This document shows, one piece after another, positions 8,499 to 16,462 of a DNA stretch of 64,000 nucleotides. Location of the stretch: NCBI RefSeq assembly GCF_000427785.1, contig NZ_ATYR01000029.1:18452-82451 (forward strand). The letters are read 5' to 3'. Below the pieces are notes generated by a model. The model ran no database searches and was not told the DNA's origin. It saw only the letters and a program-made list of their open reading frames with translations. The stretch is from Massilia alkalitolerans DSM 17462. GTDB taxonomy: Bacteria; Pseudomonadota; Gammaproteobacteria; Burkholderiales; Burkholderiaceae_D. The position numbers were made by a program, and so were the translations under genes. Every line of letters begins with the position of its first letter. Position 1 is the first letter of the stretch.

Positions 8499-8828
8499 TT
8501 ACGATACGGATGGGGAAGTGGCTTCTTCGTCTTCGTCGTGGTCAATGCTGTCCAGCGTGATCTGCGGATTCCTGCACGCGTAAATGCTGGCCGTGAGCGA
8601 TGCCCGCAAGTGTTCCAGTCCGCCCGCGCCATGCCGGAATGTCACGGAGACCGGCGACTCGGTGCTCACCAGCAGTACTCGGTCTGGGAAATATTCCTGC
8701 TTGGCCAGGCGAAGCCAGCCGAAGCCGACGTCGCTGGCGGCCGGGTGCTCACGGAGCTCGCAAGCGCGTGCTTCGGGCACGTGTTCGCATTTAATTTCCA
8801 GGGATTGTGCGCTGATGGACGGTTGCAT
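8499..8828 (-). CDS. Hypothetical protein
   Basis: 109 residues from the ATG at 8828; the frame stays open to 8888, but the first 20 residues look unlike a signal and this start gives a compact protein. It has mixed beta-like segments (SLEIKCEHVPEARACEL; DRVLLVSTESPVSVTF) and a very acidic tail (DHDEDEEAT). 12 bp upstream of, and on the same strand as, the low-complexity gene ending at 8094. No family recognised. Confidence 0.45.
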   Translation of the reverse strand: MQPSISAQSLEIKCEHVPEARACELREHPAASDVGFGWLRLAKQEYFPDRVLLVSTESPVSVTFRHGAGGLEHLRASLTASIYACRNPQITLDSIDHDEDEEATSPSVS

Positions 8829-9035
8829 GCTCTTCGGTGACAAAAGTAGAGCGCCCAGTATCGCCCGCGCGGCGAGCCGTGGTTGCAAAGATGGTGCTTG
8901 TCAGCGTCGAGCTGCTATGCCGCGCGCAGTCGGCTGGCGCTCGTTGCACCTGTGGCGCCGCGGGACAAAACCGTAGGAACGTCAGGTATTGGGGAAGATG
9001 CGTGCGCAGGAGCTCCGCGCACGCGCACAGAGGGT

Positions 9036-10022
9036 TCAGCCCTGACGGGGTGGTTTGTGCAGGGACCGTCGATTGCGAGCGACAGGTTTTGTTCCAAGCG
9101 CCTTGCCGCCGGCGGGCCGTACCGTCGGTTTCATCCGCTCGGCCTGGGTGGCGCCGGCATGCGCGGCGCGCAGCGCTTCGGTCATTCGCCTGACTTCCTC
9201 GGCGTGGGCTTTACGCAGGCTCTCCAACTCCTTGCGGGCCGCTGTAGCCTCTGACTGGGCCTGCGCATGTTCGTGCACCAGGCGCCTGTTCTCGCCGACC
9301 TGACCCTGGAGCGAGAGTTCGACGCTCTTGGCGCGCTGGCGAGCCATGTCGATCTCAAGCTGATCGCGCCTGCGGTCCTTGGCTGCGTCCTCGAGCAGCT
9401 TGTCGGCGCGATCACGTTCGGCCTTGCGCACATCGTTCAACTGGACCTCGTGCGCCGCCTGCTTCTCGTATGCGGCCTGCAGCTTGGCATTGAGCTCGCG
9501 CACCTCGGTGCCGGTTGCCTCCAGCTGCTCCTTTGTCCCGGCATGCGCCTGGAGCTCGGCCTCGTACTGGCCCTGCACCTCGGCCAGGCGCTGCTCGATG
9601 CCCTGAACCTGCTCCTGCAGGCCGCGCACGACATTTTCAGCCTCCTGCGCCTGGCGCTGGAAATCTGCGCGCTCGACGTCGAACTGCGCGCTGGCCGCCG
9701 CCTGCAGCTGCATGACGATGTTGTGGAAGGACTCGGTGAAGATCCGCTTCACCTCGCCAGGGAATCCGCTCTCCTGTGGCACGCTTCCCATCGCATGATA
9801 GGTCGGCCAGAACACGTCTTCATGCCATTTCCTAATCTCGTCCTGGATGGTCGACGCTGAGGGATTCATCGCGCCGTTCGTGACCCTGCTGATCTGCTTT
9901 CGGATCACCTCAGCATTTGGAAATTGGTTGTGGGCGACCATCTCGGCTGCCAGGTAGCGCGCGAGCTCGCGCGAGTTCTGGAACGAGGCGTAGTCGACGT
10001 CGGTGCGAATCGGTTCGGTCAT
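9036..10022 (-). CDS. KfrA-like plasmid DNA-binding coiled-coil protein
   Basis: 328 residues. Residues about 15-75 resemble the KfrA N-terminal DNA-binding domain (ELARYLAAEMVAHNQFPNAE; IRKQISRVTNGAMNPSASTI). From about 105 to 290 there is one long coiled coil rich in Ala, Gln, Glu and Arg. A basic tail follows (PVARNRRSLHKPPRQG). KfrA proteins of IncP and IncW plasmids bind operators through the N-terminus and form filaments that aid stable inheritance. This is the strongest hint that the left part comes from a plasmid. No korA, incC or rep gene is nearby. Confidence 0.75.
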   Translation of the reverse strand: MTEPIRTDVDYASFQNSRELARYLAAEMVAHNQFPNAEVIRKQISRVTNGAMNPSASTIQDEIRKWHEDVFWPTYHAMGSVPQESGFPGEVKRIFTESFHNIVMQLQAAASAQFDVERADFQRQAQEAENVVRGLQEQVQGIEQRLAEVQGQYEAELQAHAGTKEQLEATGTEVRELNAKLQAAYEKQAAHEVQLNDVRKAERDRADKLLEDAAKDRRRDQLEIDMARQRAKSVELSLQGQVGENRRLVHEHAQAQSEATAARKELESLRKAHAEEVRRMTEALRAAHAGATQAERMKPTVRPAGGKALGTKPVARNRRSLHKPPRQG

Positions 10023-10046
10023 ATGTGTTCGTGTTCGGCCGGCGCC

Positions 10047-10361
10047 TTACCCTGGGGCGCAGTCCATGGTTTCTTCGATCTCGGCTACCAGGGCGCTTTT
10101 AAGCGCCTGCCGGCATGCCCAGTACTGCCGGCGCACGCCTTCGCTCGGCACCAGCACCACCGTTTTGCGTGGCGCGGGCACGGCAGCGAAATATTGCTTC
10201 AGTGCGTCGACCAGCGCCAGTGGCTGGCTTGGTAGGTCAAGACAGGCACGGTCGATGTCACCGAGACATCGAATAATAACCTTGTCCTGATGGGTTTCAT
10301 ACTCGCAGGGCATCCACAGGCCGTGGACGCGCACGTATTCGAGCGTGACTGGGGTACTCAT
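10047..10361 (-). CDS. Small hypothetical protein
   Basis: 104 residues, overlapping the stop of the DUF4262 gene by 4 bp. It begins with beta-like segments (VTLEYVRVHGLWMPCEYE; KVIIRCLGDIDRACLDLP) followed by helical parts containing VRRQYWACRQALKSAL. Several Cys residues, no export signal. Unknown function; co-transcribed with the DUF4262 protein. Confidence 0.5.
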   Translation of the reverse strand: MSTPVTLEYVRVHGLWMPCEYETHQDKVIIRCLGDIDRACLDLPSQPLALVDALKQYFAAVPAPRKTVVLVPSEGVRRQYWACRQALKSALVAEIEETMDCAPG

Positions 10362-10930
10362 TGCATTACAGGTAATTCCGCCGGCTCAGGATGGGGAGGG
10401 GGTAGATACTTGAGCACCGGCTGGTTCTCCGCGAAAGCGAGGGTGACACCATCTTCGAAGGGAAGCCGTCCGTCGCGATCAGGCCAGAGCAACTGGATGG
10501 CCTGCAACGACGTCGATGTCGCCACGGCGTAATCAAGGGCAAACAGGGCGCGGTGATTGGCCTGGTCCGTCGGCACGTGGACCAGCATGGCACGCGTGCC
10601 TTTGAACACGTCGTGAAGCACCGTGTTCATCGTGAACGGGGATGAGGCTGCCGCTTTGTTATCTGCCAATGCTCGCCTGATGATTCCGTCGGCCGCCTCG
10701 ATCGCGACGTGTGGGTCGAGGCCAATGTGAGGCTCATATCCCATCCGCATGTCGGGGCCGACGATGATAAGTTCCGGAAGGCCTTGCTCCGCCAGACCAA
10801 TCGTGTAGCAGTAGGCTGGGAAGACTTCACCTGAAACTGCTCCGTCGTCGCGTCCAGCGCACATCCACGCCCAGCCCCTTCTGTCGATCTGGTCCAGTAG
10901 ATTATTCCAAATGGTGGCGCTGATTGACAC
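10358..10930 (-). CDS. DUF4262 domain protein
   Basis: 190 residues matching the DUF4262 pattern: YCYTIGLAEQGLPELIIVGP near the N-terminus, and the closing QLLWPDRDGRLPFEDG near residue 150. DUF4262 proteins are small soluble proteins found in many bacteria and mobile elements with no settled function. The start ATG is followed by a polar helix (ATIWNNLLDQIDRRGWAWM). First gene of a two-gene operon with the 104-residue protein. Confidence 0.75.
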   Translation of the reverse strand: MSISATIWNNLLDQIDRRGWAWMCAGRDDGAVSGEVFPAYCYTIGLAEQGLPELIIVGPDMRMGYEPHIGLDPHVAIEAADGIIRRALADNKAAASSPFTMNTVLHDVFKGTRAMLVHVPTDQANHRALFALDYAVATSTSLQAIQLLWPDRDGRLPFEDGVTLAFAENQPVLKYLPPPHPEPAELPVMQ

Positions 10931-11133
10931 TCAAACTCCTCAGTCAAATAGGTTGGCCACGGCATGGCGCCGGGCAGGGAAACTACCAGATTATGCCGCA
11001 AAAGTTGTTACGTAGCATAGGCACGCGGCGTAAATGTTGCGCGGTGGGATCATAGGGATGGCATGAATTCCGTGTATGTATTGTGAAATCCGCATCAGGC
11101 AAAATAGAGCTTCACAACTACTGGAGCATTGCG

Positions 11134-11379
11134 ATGAACCCTACCGAGAAGAACACTACCTGGAACGTAACGGTCGAGGACGAAGAGGGCGAGAGCCGCG
11201 TGATCGATATTCAGTGGTGCGCGACGGCGCCGACGGTCGACGAGGCGGCCAGCGCCATCAGGCACATCGTCCTGGCCGGCACGATGTTCCCGAAGAATGA
11301 CACCCGCGAGTCGAGCTACCACACCGCAACGCTGCTGGAAGCGCACGGCCACAAGATCACCAAGATCGAGAAGGCCTAG
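11134..11379 (+). CDS. Small hypothetical protein
   Basis: 81 residues from the ATG at 11134, which has ggag 8 bp upstream; the frame is open to 11083. Beta-rich start (TTWNVTVEDEEGESRVIDIQ) and a Lys-ending C-terminus (ATLLEAHGHKITKIEKA). It overlaps the 3' end of the convergent DndC-like gene by 4 bp. No family recognised. Confidence 0.5.
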   Translation: MNPTEKNTTWNVTVEDEEGESRVIDIQWCATAPTVDEAASAIRHIVLAGTMFPKNDTRESSYHTATLLEAHGHKITKIEKA

Positions 11380-13268
11380 AACGGCACGGCGCCCTGCGTG
11401 ACCTGGTCGTCGGCCGGGTCTTCCTCGTCGACGTCGGCGCTGGGCTCCGCCTCCGGTGCACTGAACTCCGTTGGCGCCGGCGCGGCCGCGGCGATGCGGG
11501 GATCGTCGCTCGGTACCAAGGCCTCTTTCTTCGGCGGCCGCCACGCGAGCTGCGCTTCAGGTGGGAGCTCCTCGAACGGCACCGAGCGCGCCAGCAGGTC
11601 TTCTACCGAGTACTCCAGGGAGAGCCCCTGGCGATCCTTGAAGGCCGTGCGACGCAGGACTTCATCGTGCTTGGCCAACTGCCCGTGCGAGAGCGTGAGT
11701 ACGCCCAGCAGCACGTATCGCTGATAAGCGAAGCCGGCGCCGTTGCCGGAGTATCCCCTGTCGATGTCCTCGTATATTCTCTCCAGCTCGAAGTCCTCGA
11801 ACATCATCGCCGCCTCCATGTCCACGCCGAACTGCAGCTCGCGGTTGACGTCCCAGACCTTCGTCCCGTCCTTCAACTCCGTCAGCGGCACGCAGCCGCT
11901 GTCGCCGACAAGGCCTTCGATATAGTCGCTGCGCAGTCCAGTGAAGTTCGACCTGCTGTTGTCATCCCATTCGGTACCGACGTACAGGTACCGGGAGCTG
12001 GGAAACGGCTGCGCTGGGGTGGTCGGCACCTCCGGGATGTCGTAGCGGATGCCGCGCTGGTGAATATCGCGGTAGTCGGCCCAAACCTGGAAGGGGCGGG
12101 CCACGCCGTTGAGGTTTTGCATCGCGTCGACAGCGATCATCATGTCGACCGGAAGCAGCTTGAATTTCGGTGGTTCGCCGGCGCGCCGCGCGCGCAACCC
12201 TTCATCGTGGTCGAGCTGCAGCATGTAGCGGGTGAGCTCGCGGAGGAATTTCGGGTGGTATGTGTCAGGCTTGATTTCGACCCAGCCGCCCTTGATCGTG
12301 CGGCCGATCCAGTGGCGCCTGGACCAGTCATAGCGCGTTGCGCGAATAAGTTTGTTCAGCTTATTCAAGCCCTGAGCGTATGCGTAACGGGGGTCGAACG
12401 CGATCATCGCTTCGAGGCTTTTGTCCTCTGCTCGCTGACAGCTGTGGCAACCATGTCGCGCGCCATAACCTTTGCTCTTGCGAGCCTGATGCTCGTCCAT
12501 AGCCATGACTGAGCACGACGTTCCGGCCGAGTGCGCATAGATCCGGTCGGTCTCTTTCATGTCCGAGTACGAGTCGAGCAGGCCATTGGAGATGTTGCCC
12601 AGGTGCTCGAACACGTCGTCTTCGGACCAGTCGGCGATCGGCGACAGCACCAACTCGCCGGCCTTGTTTCGGACCGGTTCAATCGCGTTATCGCCTCGTG
12701 CACGCATGTTGTTGCCGCGTGCGACCGACTCATCCAGGCGCATGCCAAGGACCGTTACCGGCTCTGGCAAGCCCTGCTTCAGCCAGTGCGCAAACAGGTT
12801 CTTTCTGAACCGTTTCTGTGGTGCACCTTTCAAGTCCGCACTGCAATCTGCAGAGCCGCCAGGGAAGCTTGGAATGCCGCGGCCGGACAGGATTTTCACC
12901 TGCCAGGTCGAGGCCAGAGTCGGCGTAACAATCGCGGTTTTGAGGTTCAATCCGTGCCTGCGCGCGTACTGGCCCATCTTGTTGAGTTCGCTGCGATAGT
13001 GGTTTGAAATCTCCGGATTTTCAACGAGAGTGTCACTGGTGCCCACGACCAAGACAGGCTCGCCACCTTCGGCCTTGAAACGGCGCGCGGCCCGCAGACC
13101 AATGTCCACGCATACGCTCGAGTCCTTTCCGCCGCTGTAACCAAAATATGCAGGTCGACCTTGCACGAACAGGTCGTAGATAGCCTCCTCCGCAGCCGCG
13201 AGCTTCTGTGCGATATCGTCGGAGATGGCCGGTATGCGGGCATGGAACTGCAGAGTTTCGATCTTCAT
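11376..13268 (-). CDS. DndC-like PP-loop sulfurtransferase (PAPS reductase family)
   Basis: 630 residues from the ATG at 13268; a GTG 30 bp upstream falls inside a palindrome and is less likely. The PP-loop ATP pyrophosphatase motif SGGKDSSVC lies near residue 45. Further motifs match DndC, the sulfur-transfer enzyme of DNA phosphorothioation: SDTLVENPEISN, LGMRLDESVARG and the Cys cluster CHSCQRAEDKSLEAMI. The C-terminal ~300 residues are not part of typical DndC and end in an acidic, Pro-rich tail. No dndA, B, D or E gene is in the window. It may act in a different thiolation reaction or use host partners. IbrA-like DUF3440 proteins are the closest alternative. Confidence 0.7.
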   Translation of the reverse strand: MKIETLQFHARIPAISDDIAQKLAAAEEAIYDLFVQGRPAYFGYSGGKDSSVCVDIGLRAARRFKAEGGEPVLVVGTSDTLVENPEISNHYRSELNKMGQYARRHGLNLKTAIVTPTLASTWQVKILSGRGIPSFPGGSADCSADLKGAPQKRFRKNLFAHWLKQGLPEPVTVLGMRLDESVARGNNMRARGDNAIEPVRNKAGELVLSPIADWSEDDVFEHLGNISNGLLDSYSDMKETDRIYAHSAGTSCSVMAMDEHQARKSKGYGARHGCHSCQRAEDKSLEAMIAFDPRYAYAQGLNKLNKLIRATRYDWSRRHWIGRTIKGGWVEIKPDTYHPKFLRELTRYMLQLDHDEGLRARRAGEPPKFKLLPVDMMIAVDAMQNLNGVARPFQVWADYRDIHQRGIRYDIPEVPTTPAQPFPSSRYLYVGTEWDDNSRSNFTGLRSDYIEGLVGDSGCVPLTELKDGTKVWDVNRELQFGVDMEAAMMFEDFELERIYEDIDRGYSGNGAGFAYQRYVLLGVLTLSHGQLAKHDEVLRRTAFKDRQGLSLEYSVEDLLARSVPFEELPPEAQLAWRPPKKEALVPSDDPRIAAAAPAPTEFSAPEAEPSADVDEEDPADDQVTQGAVPF

Positions 13269-13295
13269 CGGCGATGCTGTTTGCGTTCCCACACA

Positions 13296-13309
13296 CACAA
13301 ACGTTTGTG
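13296..13309. promoter_or_regulatory. 14-bp palindrome upstream of the DndC-like gene
   Basis: A perfect 14-bp palindrome (CACAAAC-GTTTGTG) 27 bp before the chosen start of the DndC-like gene and inside a longer imperfect dyad (CCCACA...TGTGGG). A position in the promoter region suits an operator for a dimeric repressor. Regulator unknown. Confidence 0.45.
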
Positions 13310-13417
13310 GGAGACACGCGTTCTGTTTGTGATGCTCGGAGTGTAGGAGTCAGCGAGACGCGTGGTTGCAACGCAACCGGCAGCGGCCTGGCCAAGCCAC
13401 CGAACACTGGAAGGCAC

Positions 13418-13479
13418 GTGGATACATGTGATAACATTCTCATTGACAACAATTGCATTGGTGATTACCATGTATCCAC
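13418..13479 (+). promoter_or_regulatory. Promoter flanked by 11-bp inverted repeats, AbrB/MazE-type operon
   Basis: Arms GTGGATACATG (13418-13428) and CATGTATCCAC (13469-13479) are exact complements. Between and overlapping them lie TTGACA (13443-13448) and, after 17 bp, TACCAT (13466-13471). A repressor bound to both arms would cover the promoter. The small AbrB-like protein starts 13 bp later and is the natural candidate for autoregulation. Confidence 0.6.
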
Positions 13480-13492
13480 AGCGAGAGAAACG

Positions 13493-13756
13493 ATGAAGCT
13501 TAGAAAAATTGGCAATTCCCAGGGCACCACGTTCAGCCGGGACGTCTTGAACAAGGCTGGCTTTGCGGACGGCCAAGAACTCGACATCGTGGCCTCGCCA
13601 GGCGAGATAAAGATCGTTCCGGCCGCGGTCGAGGGCGTGTTGGTATCGCTTACGGTTGCCGAGGCGAGGGCGCTCGCTTCCGGGAAGATCGACTCGAGGC
13701 CCGGCCTCGCTGCTGTAAATAAGGTCCGGCGCCTAATCGGCGAGGAAGAGAATTAA
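13493..13756 (+). CDS. AbrB/MazE-family DNA-binding protein (antitoxin-like)
   Basis: 87 residues. The N-terminal 45 residues are a typical swapped-hairpin AbrB/MazE domain: KLRKIGNSQGTTFSRDVLNK, then AGFADGQELDIVASPGEIKI. The C-terminus is helical and may hold a partner. The longer open frame from 13208 has no support upstream of this ATG. Proteins of this type are usually type II antitoxins that repress their own promoter; the dyad at 13418-13479 fits. The downstream 111-residue protein would be the partner by position but is not a recognised toxin. Confidence 0.75.
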   Translation: MKLRKIGNSQGTTFSRDVLNKAGFADGQELDIVASPGEIKIVPAAVEGVLVSLTVAEARALASGKIDSRPGLAAVNKVRRLIGEEEN

Positions 13757-13760
13757 GTGA

Positions 13761-14096
13761 ATGGCAATCAAAACCACTGGCGCAGAATTCTGGCGCTTCT
13801 ATAACGACGAGAAGGCGTGGCCCGAAGGCGCATGGCATGAGGACACCGTTGTCAAGGTTGACGGCGAGGTCGTCGATGATTACACCCGCGAGCTGGTGCC
13901 TGATGGCGCGCAGGTCGTGATCGATGGCGGCGTGATCTACATGGACGAGCGCGGCGATAAGAGCGTTGCGTTCGAGAGCCACTTCCGGAAGTGGCGCAAG
14001 GCCCAGGATACCGTCGCGCTCGTGGTTGAATGCCCAGCTGAGGTCGTGGAGACGGTCAAGGCAGCCATCAAGGCTGCGGGCGGCAAGGTGATTTGA
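13761..14096 (+). CDS. Hypothetical protein after the AbrB-like gene
   Basis: 111 residues, 4 bp after the AbrB/MazE-like gene and so in its operon. Aromatic, acidic start (GAEFWRFYNDEKAWPEGAWH), a beta-like middle (DGAQVVIDGGVIYMDERGDK) and a helical end that repeats Ala/Lys (ETVKAAIKAAGGKVI). No MazF, PIN or Doc motifs are visible, so the toxin role suggested by position is unproven. Confidence 0.55.
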   Translation: MAIKTTGAEFWRFYNDEKAWPEGAWHEDTVVKVDGEVVDDYTRELVPDGAQVVIDGGVIYMDERGDKSVAFESHFRKWRKAQDTVALVVECPAEVVETVKAAIKAAGGKVI

Positions 14097-14106
14097 AGGG
14101 GGCAAC

Positions 14107-14400
14107 ATGCGAGACGTATTTGAACCACGCAACGAGCCGGCCAAGAGCATCTACTTGGCGTTCCAGGCGGAGGCGGCGAAGCGCCAAGGACGCCCGCTTC
14201 AAGACCGGCTTGAGGCCGAGCGCGCGGCGGTGCATCAGGAGTGTCAGCGCCAGGCCGAGAGCCGCGGCCTGAAAGCGCCGACGATCGACGAGGTAGCCGC
14301 TGCCGAGCGATACGCCATGGGCTCGATCGACTACGGCTTCAAATGGGCATATCAGCTCGCGCGCATCATGACTCCCGTCGCCGGCGCGCCGGCCAAATAG
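14107..14400 (+). CDS. Small hypothetical protein
   Basis: 97 residues with a good ribosome site (aaggggg before the ATG at 14107), 10 bp after the previous gene. Highly charged helical protein (FQAEAAKRQGRPLQDRLEAE; RAAVHQECQRQAESRGLKAP) ending with GFKWAYQLARIM. Part of the plus-strand operon beginning at 13493. No family recognised. Confidence 0.5.
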   Translation: MRDVFEPRNEPAKSIYLAFQAEAAKRQGRPLQDRLEAERAAVHQECQRQAESRGLKAPTIDEVAAAERYAMGSIDYGFKWAYQLARIMTPVAGAPAK

Positions 14401-14412
14401 GATAGAGAAATC

Positions 14413-14643
14413 ATGGCTTCACAGAAGTGCTGGCTCCTCAAGTACGTCGTCGGTAATCCCGCGATGTTTTCGCGCGTGACGACCGACGATTCCAGCCCGG
14501 CGCGACGTGCCTTGGTGCTCGAGGATGCGGCCAAGGTGGCGGCAAACGGCTGGCGGGTATGGGTCGAGCATGCAGTCACCGGCGCGCGGATTTTCGAGAG
14601 CGCCGCTGAGAAAGCGCACCAGAAGGCCGCAAAGGCCGGATGA
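14413..14643 (+). CDS. Small hypothetical protein
   Basis: 76 residues, 12 bp after the previous stop. N-terminal hydrophobic-aromatic segment (KCWLLKYVVGNPAMFSRV), then a segment with WRVWVEHAVTGARIF and a Lys/Ala-rich tail. Likely cytosolic. Function unknown; fourth gene of the AbrB-like operon. Confidence 0.5.
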   Translation: MASQKCWLLKYVVGNPAMFSRVTTDDSSPARRALVLEDAAKVAANGWRVWVEHAVTGARIFESAAEKAHQKAAKAG

Positions 14644-14661
14644 CACTCAACCGATTTGAAG

Positions 14662-14967
14662 ATGACCGAGAGTTGCACACTGAGGAAGAGCGCGAGGCCA
14701 TGCCGAGCTTGCCCATGGCGCGAAGACGCCAGCGCGCCCGACATCCCGAACTTCGACATGGATTTGGCCGAGTCCTTGGCCGCGACATGCCCGGACGAGC
14801 GCGGGATGGGGCCGGACTTCAGCGCAAGCCTGTTCGCCTGCCACAAGAGCAGGGAAGGCAAGGAAATCGCCTGCGCCGGTTGGCTGGCGATGGTGGGTCA
14901 CCGGCATCCCCAGGTGCGCCTGGCGGTGCTGCTCAAGCGCCTTAGTACGCCTAACAAAACCCTCTAG
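14662..14967 (+). CDS. DUF6283-like Cys-rich protein
   Basis: 101 residues from the ATG at 14662 (a TTG two codons earlier is possible). Conserved-looking elements: PCRACPWRED near the start, IPNFDMDLAESLAATCPD, GMGPDFSASLFACHKSREGK and CAGWLAMVG. The Cys and His spacing suggests a small metal- or Fe-S-binding fold. I associate this pattern with DUF6283, seen mainly in plasmids and phages with no known role. Last gene of the operon from 13493. Confidence 0.6.
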   Translation: MTESCTLRKSARPCRACPWREDASAPDIPNFDMDLAESLAATCPDERGMGPDFSASLFACHKSREGKEIACAGWLAMVGHRHPQVRLAVLLKRLSTPNKTL

Positions 14968-15012
14968 TTGCTCAGCAGGAAACAGCCGAGTACACTGAGA
15001 CGTGCTGACCGC

Positions 15013-15035
15013 CCGCTATCGGCCAAAAGCGGACG
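15013..15035 (+). repeat. Dispersed repeat, copy 1
   Basis: A 23-bp segment, CCGCTATCGGCCAAAAGCGG plus acg, matches at 19 of 23 positions the reverse complement of 16379-16401. Similar GCTATCG...AAAGCGGAC segments are common intergenic repeats in many proteobacteria (recalled, not searched). Confidence 0.5.
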
Positions 15036-15083
15036 AACATCAGTCAAACCGTTTACTCCTACCTAACAGTTGAGAAGGTCAAT

Positions 15084-15286
15084 TTGCAAAGTTTTTTGGA
15101 AACTCATTGGCACCAAATATGGGGAGCAGGGCTAGCTATTCTGGGGATGTATTTTGCTATCCGCAGAGATCTCCCGGTTGTATTCAAGGTGGTCGGACAT
15201 TGTTTCGCTTAACAGGCATGAGCGCGATCGTCGCGGGCCTGCTCATTGCACTAATCGGCGTTGCAGTCGCGGCGGGCGTATTTTGA
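15084..15286 (+). pseudogene. Two tiny adjacent membrane-peptide frames, perhaps one frameshifted gene
   Basis: A TTG at 15084 with gagaagg 5 bp upstream opens a 42-codon frame (FLETHWHQIWGAGLAILGMY...) that stops at 15212. In another frame an ATG at 15218 begins 22 residues that form a clean membrane helix (MSAIVAGLLIALIGVAVAAG) and stop at 15286. Joined by one frame change they would make a small two-helix membrane protein. Either a decayed gene or two small peptides. Confidence 0.3.
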
Positions 15287-15618
15287 TGAGCTGTCTGCAG
15301 ATCGATCGGCCAATGTCAGGATAGTGGGTGGGGCCACTTTGGGTCGGTTGCTGACGTAAATTGACTGGCGGTAACTATCTAGGAACGGACGTTACGCACG
15401 ACTTCCGTTTCCATGATTGCACGCGATGGCCGCAGATGATAAGGCTACGGCCGTGGCGAAGAACCCGCTTCGGAGTAATTAAACCACGAGAGCTTTAAAG
15501 CAACCAAAAGCCATTACTTGTGTCGCCGCAAGACCGTTATATTAACTAAGATACGAAGCAGTTGAAAGCGCGCACACGATTGGCCTGCAAGTTGCAAAGA
15601 TGCTACTACAGGGTTAAG

Positions 15619-15828
15619 CTAGAGGCGTTCTTTTGCACACGGCTTAGTCGGCCATTTGGGCCCTTCGGGGCCCTCTTTTTCGCCCACGCGTTCTTGCGAC
15701 GCAGCTGATCGTGGTTCGTGCGCGCTGCGCATACCCAGTCGACGCGAAACTACAGTGATCAGCCCTGCAATCAAAACCATGAACCATGCAATCAACAAGA
15801 TTGCCAGTACGTCAAGTTCAGTTAGCAT
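15619..15828 (-). CDS. Small single-pass membrane protein
   Basis: 69 residues from the ATG at 15828; the frame opens at 15921, but this start places one membrane helix (VLAILLIAWFMVLIAGLITV) directly at the N-terminus, followed by a basic cytosolic tail (VSRRLGMRSAHEPR...). No family recognised. A terminator-like hairpin of the opposite strand (15658-15680) lies within its coding sequence. Confidence 0.45.
   Translation of the reverse strand: MLTELDVLAILLIAWFMVLIAGLITVVSRRLGMRSAHEPRSAASQERVGEKEGPEGPKWPTKPCAKERL
15658..15680 (+). terminator. Rho-independent terminator with TTCG loop
   Basis: GGGCCC (15658-15663), TTCG, GGGCCC (15668-15673), then TCTTTTT. A stable UUCG tetraloop and T-run on the plus strand fit a terminator for transcription coming from the left. 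It lies inside a small minus-strand gene. Confidence 0.55.
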
Positions 15829-16006
15829 CTCTGCTCCAGTTGAATGTGGACCGCTCGAATACGATCTAACTAAGCTTGATGTCGAACGTGCTGGAAGTAG
15901 AGCGTGCAGGTCCCGGCGCACATGACAGGTACGAAATTCTTATCTGCTACCAGTCAATTTATGACGTCTAGGAGGTGGCACGCTCACCTTAAGTCCGTAA
16001 TGGACG

Positions 16007-16228
16007 TTATCTTGGAGCCTTACGGCGTTCGGACGTAAGCGGTACGCCCGAAGCACTATGATTGGAGCGAAAATGACCAGCGGGGCGGTTGAGGATCCGC
16101 TCAATTAACTCATGCGGCACTCCGGCAAGTGTGGCGAACGTTAAGCCGCGCTCTCGCTCGAATGCTGCTTGTGTAAGCAACGTTATCTCAACCAGCTCAG
16201 CGGTTCGTACATCTACTCTGCGGGTCAT
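16007..16228 (-). CDS. Possible small hypothetical protein
   Basis: 73 residues (TRRVDVRTAELVEITLLTQA; LTFATLAGVPHELIERILNR). The helical, evenly charged sequence looks protein-like, but the ribosome site is poor (aagg ends almost at the ATG) and the region around it is gene-poor. No family recognised; may be spurious. Confidence 0.3.
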   Translation of the reverse strand: MTRRVDVRTAELVEITLLTQAAFERERGLTFATLAGVPHELIERILNRPAGHFRSNHSASGVPLTSERRKAPR

Positions 16229-16378
16229 ACCTTACCAAACCTCAACCAGATTTGCTGTTGCGCCTTTACCCCCATCCGAGAGTTGATTGTGACATGGTCT
16301 AGAAGAAACGTATGTTAGTAAGCGTACCGAAAGCCTCCAGTAACTATTGACTTGCAACCCGACCACAACAAGTTGCTA

Positions 16379-16401
16379 TGTCTGCTTTGGGTCGATAGCG
16401 G
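16379..16401 (-). repeat. Dispersed repeat, copy 2 (inverted)
   Basis: On the minus strand reads CCGCTATCGACCCAAAGCAG plus aca, 19 of 23 identical to 15013-15035. It lies 62 bp before the start of the IS5-type remnant. Confidence 0.5.
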
Positions 16402-16462
16402 ACGTACGCTGGTCCAGTCAGGGCACTAATATGGCGTCCGTGTTCGTAGACGAACTGATGCC

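Larger units (their letters stand above)
14968..15618. other. Gene-poor stretch, about 650 bp
   Basis: More AT-rich than its surroundings. It holds one dispersed-repeat copy (15013-15035) and two tiny membrane-like frames (15084-15286). The part from 15287 to 15618 shows no coding frame, tRNA or strong hairpin that I can support. A decayed insertion site or a replication/transfer region is possible; nothing proves either. Confidence 0.4.
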
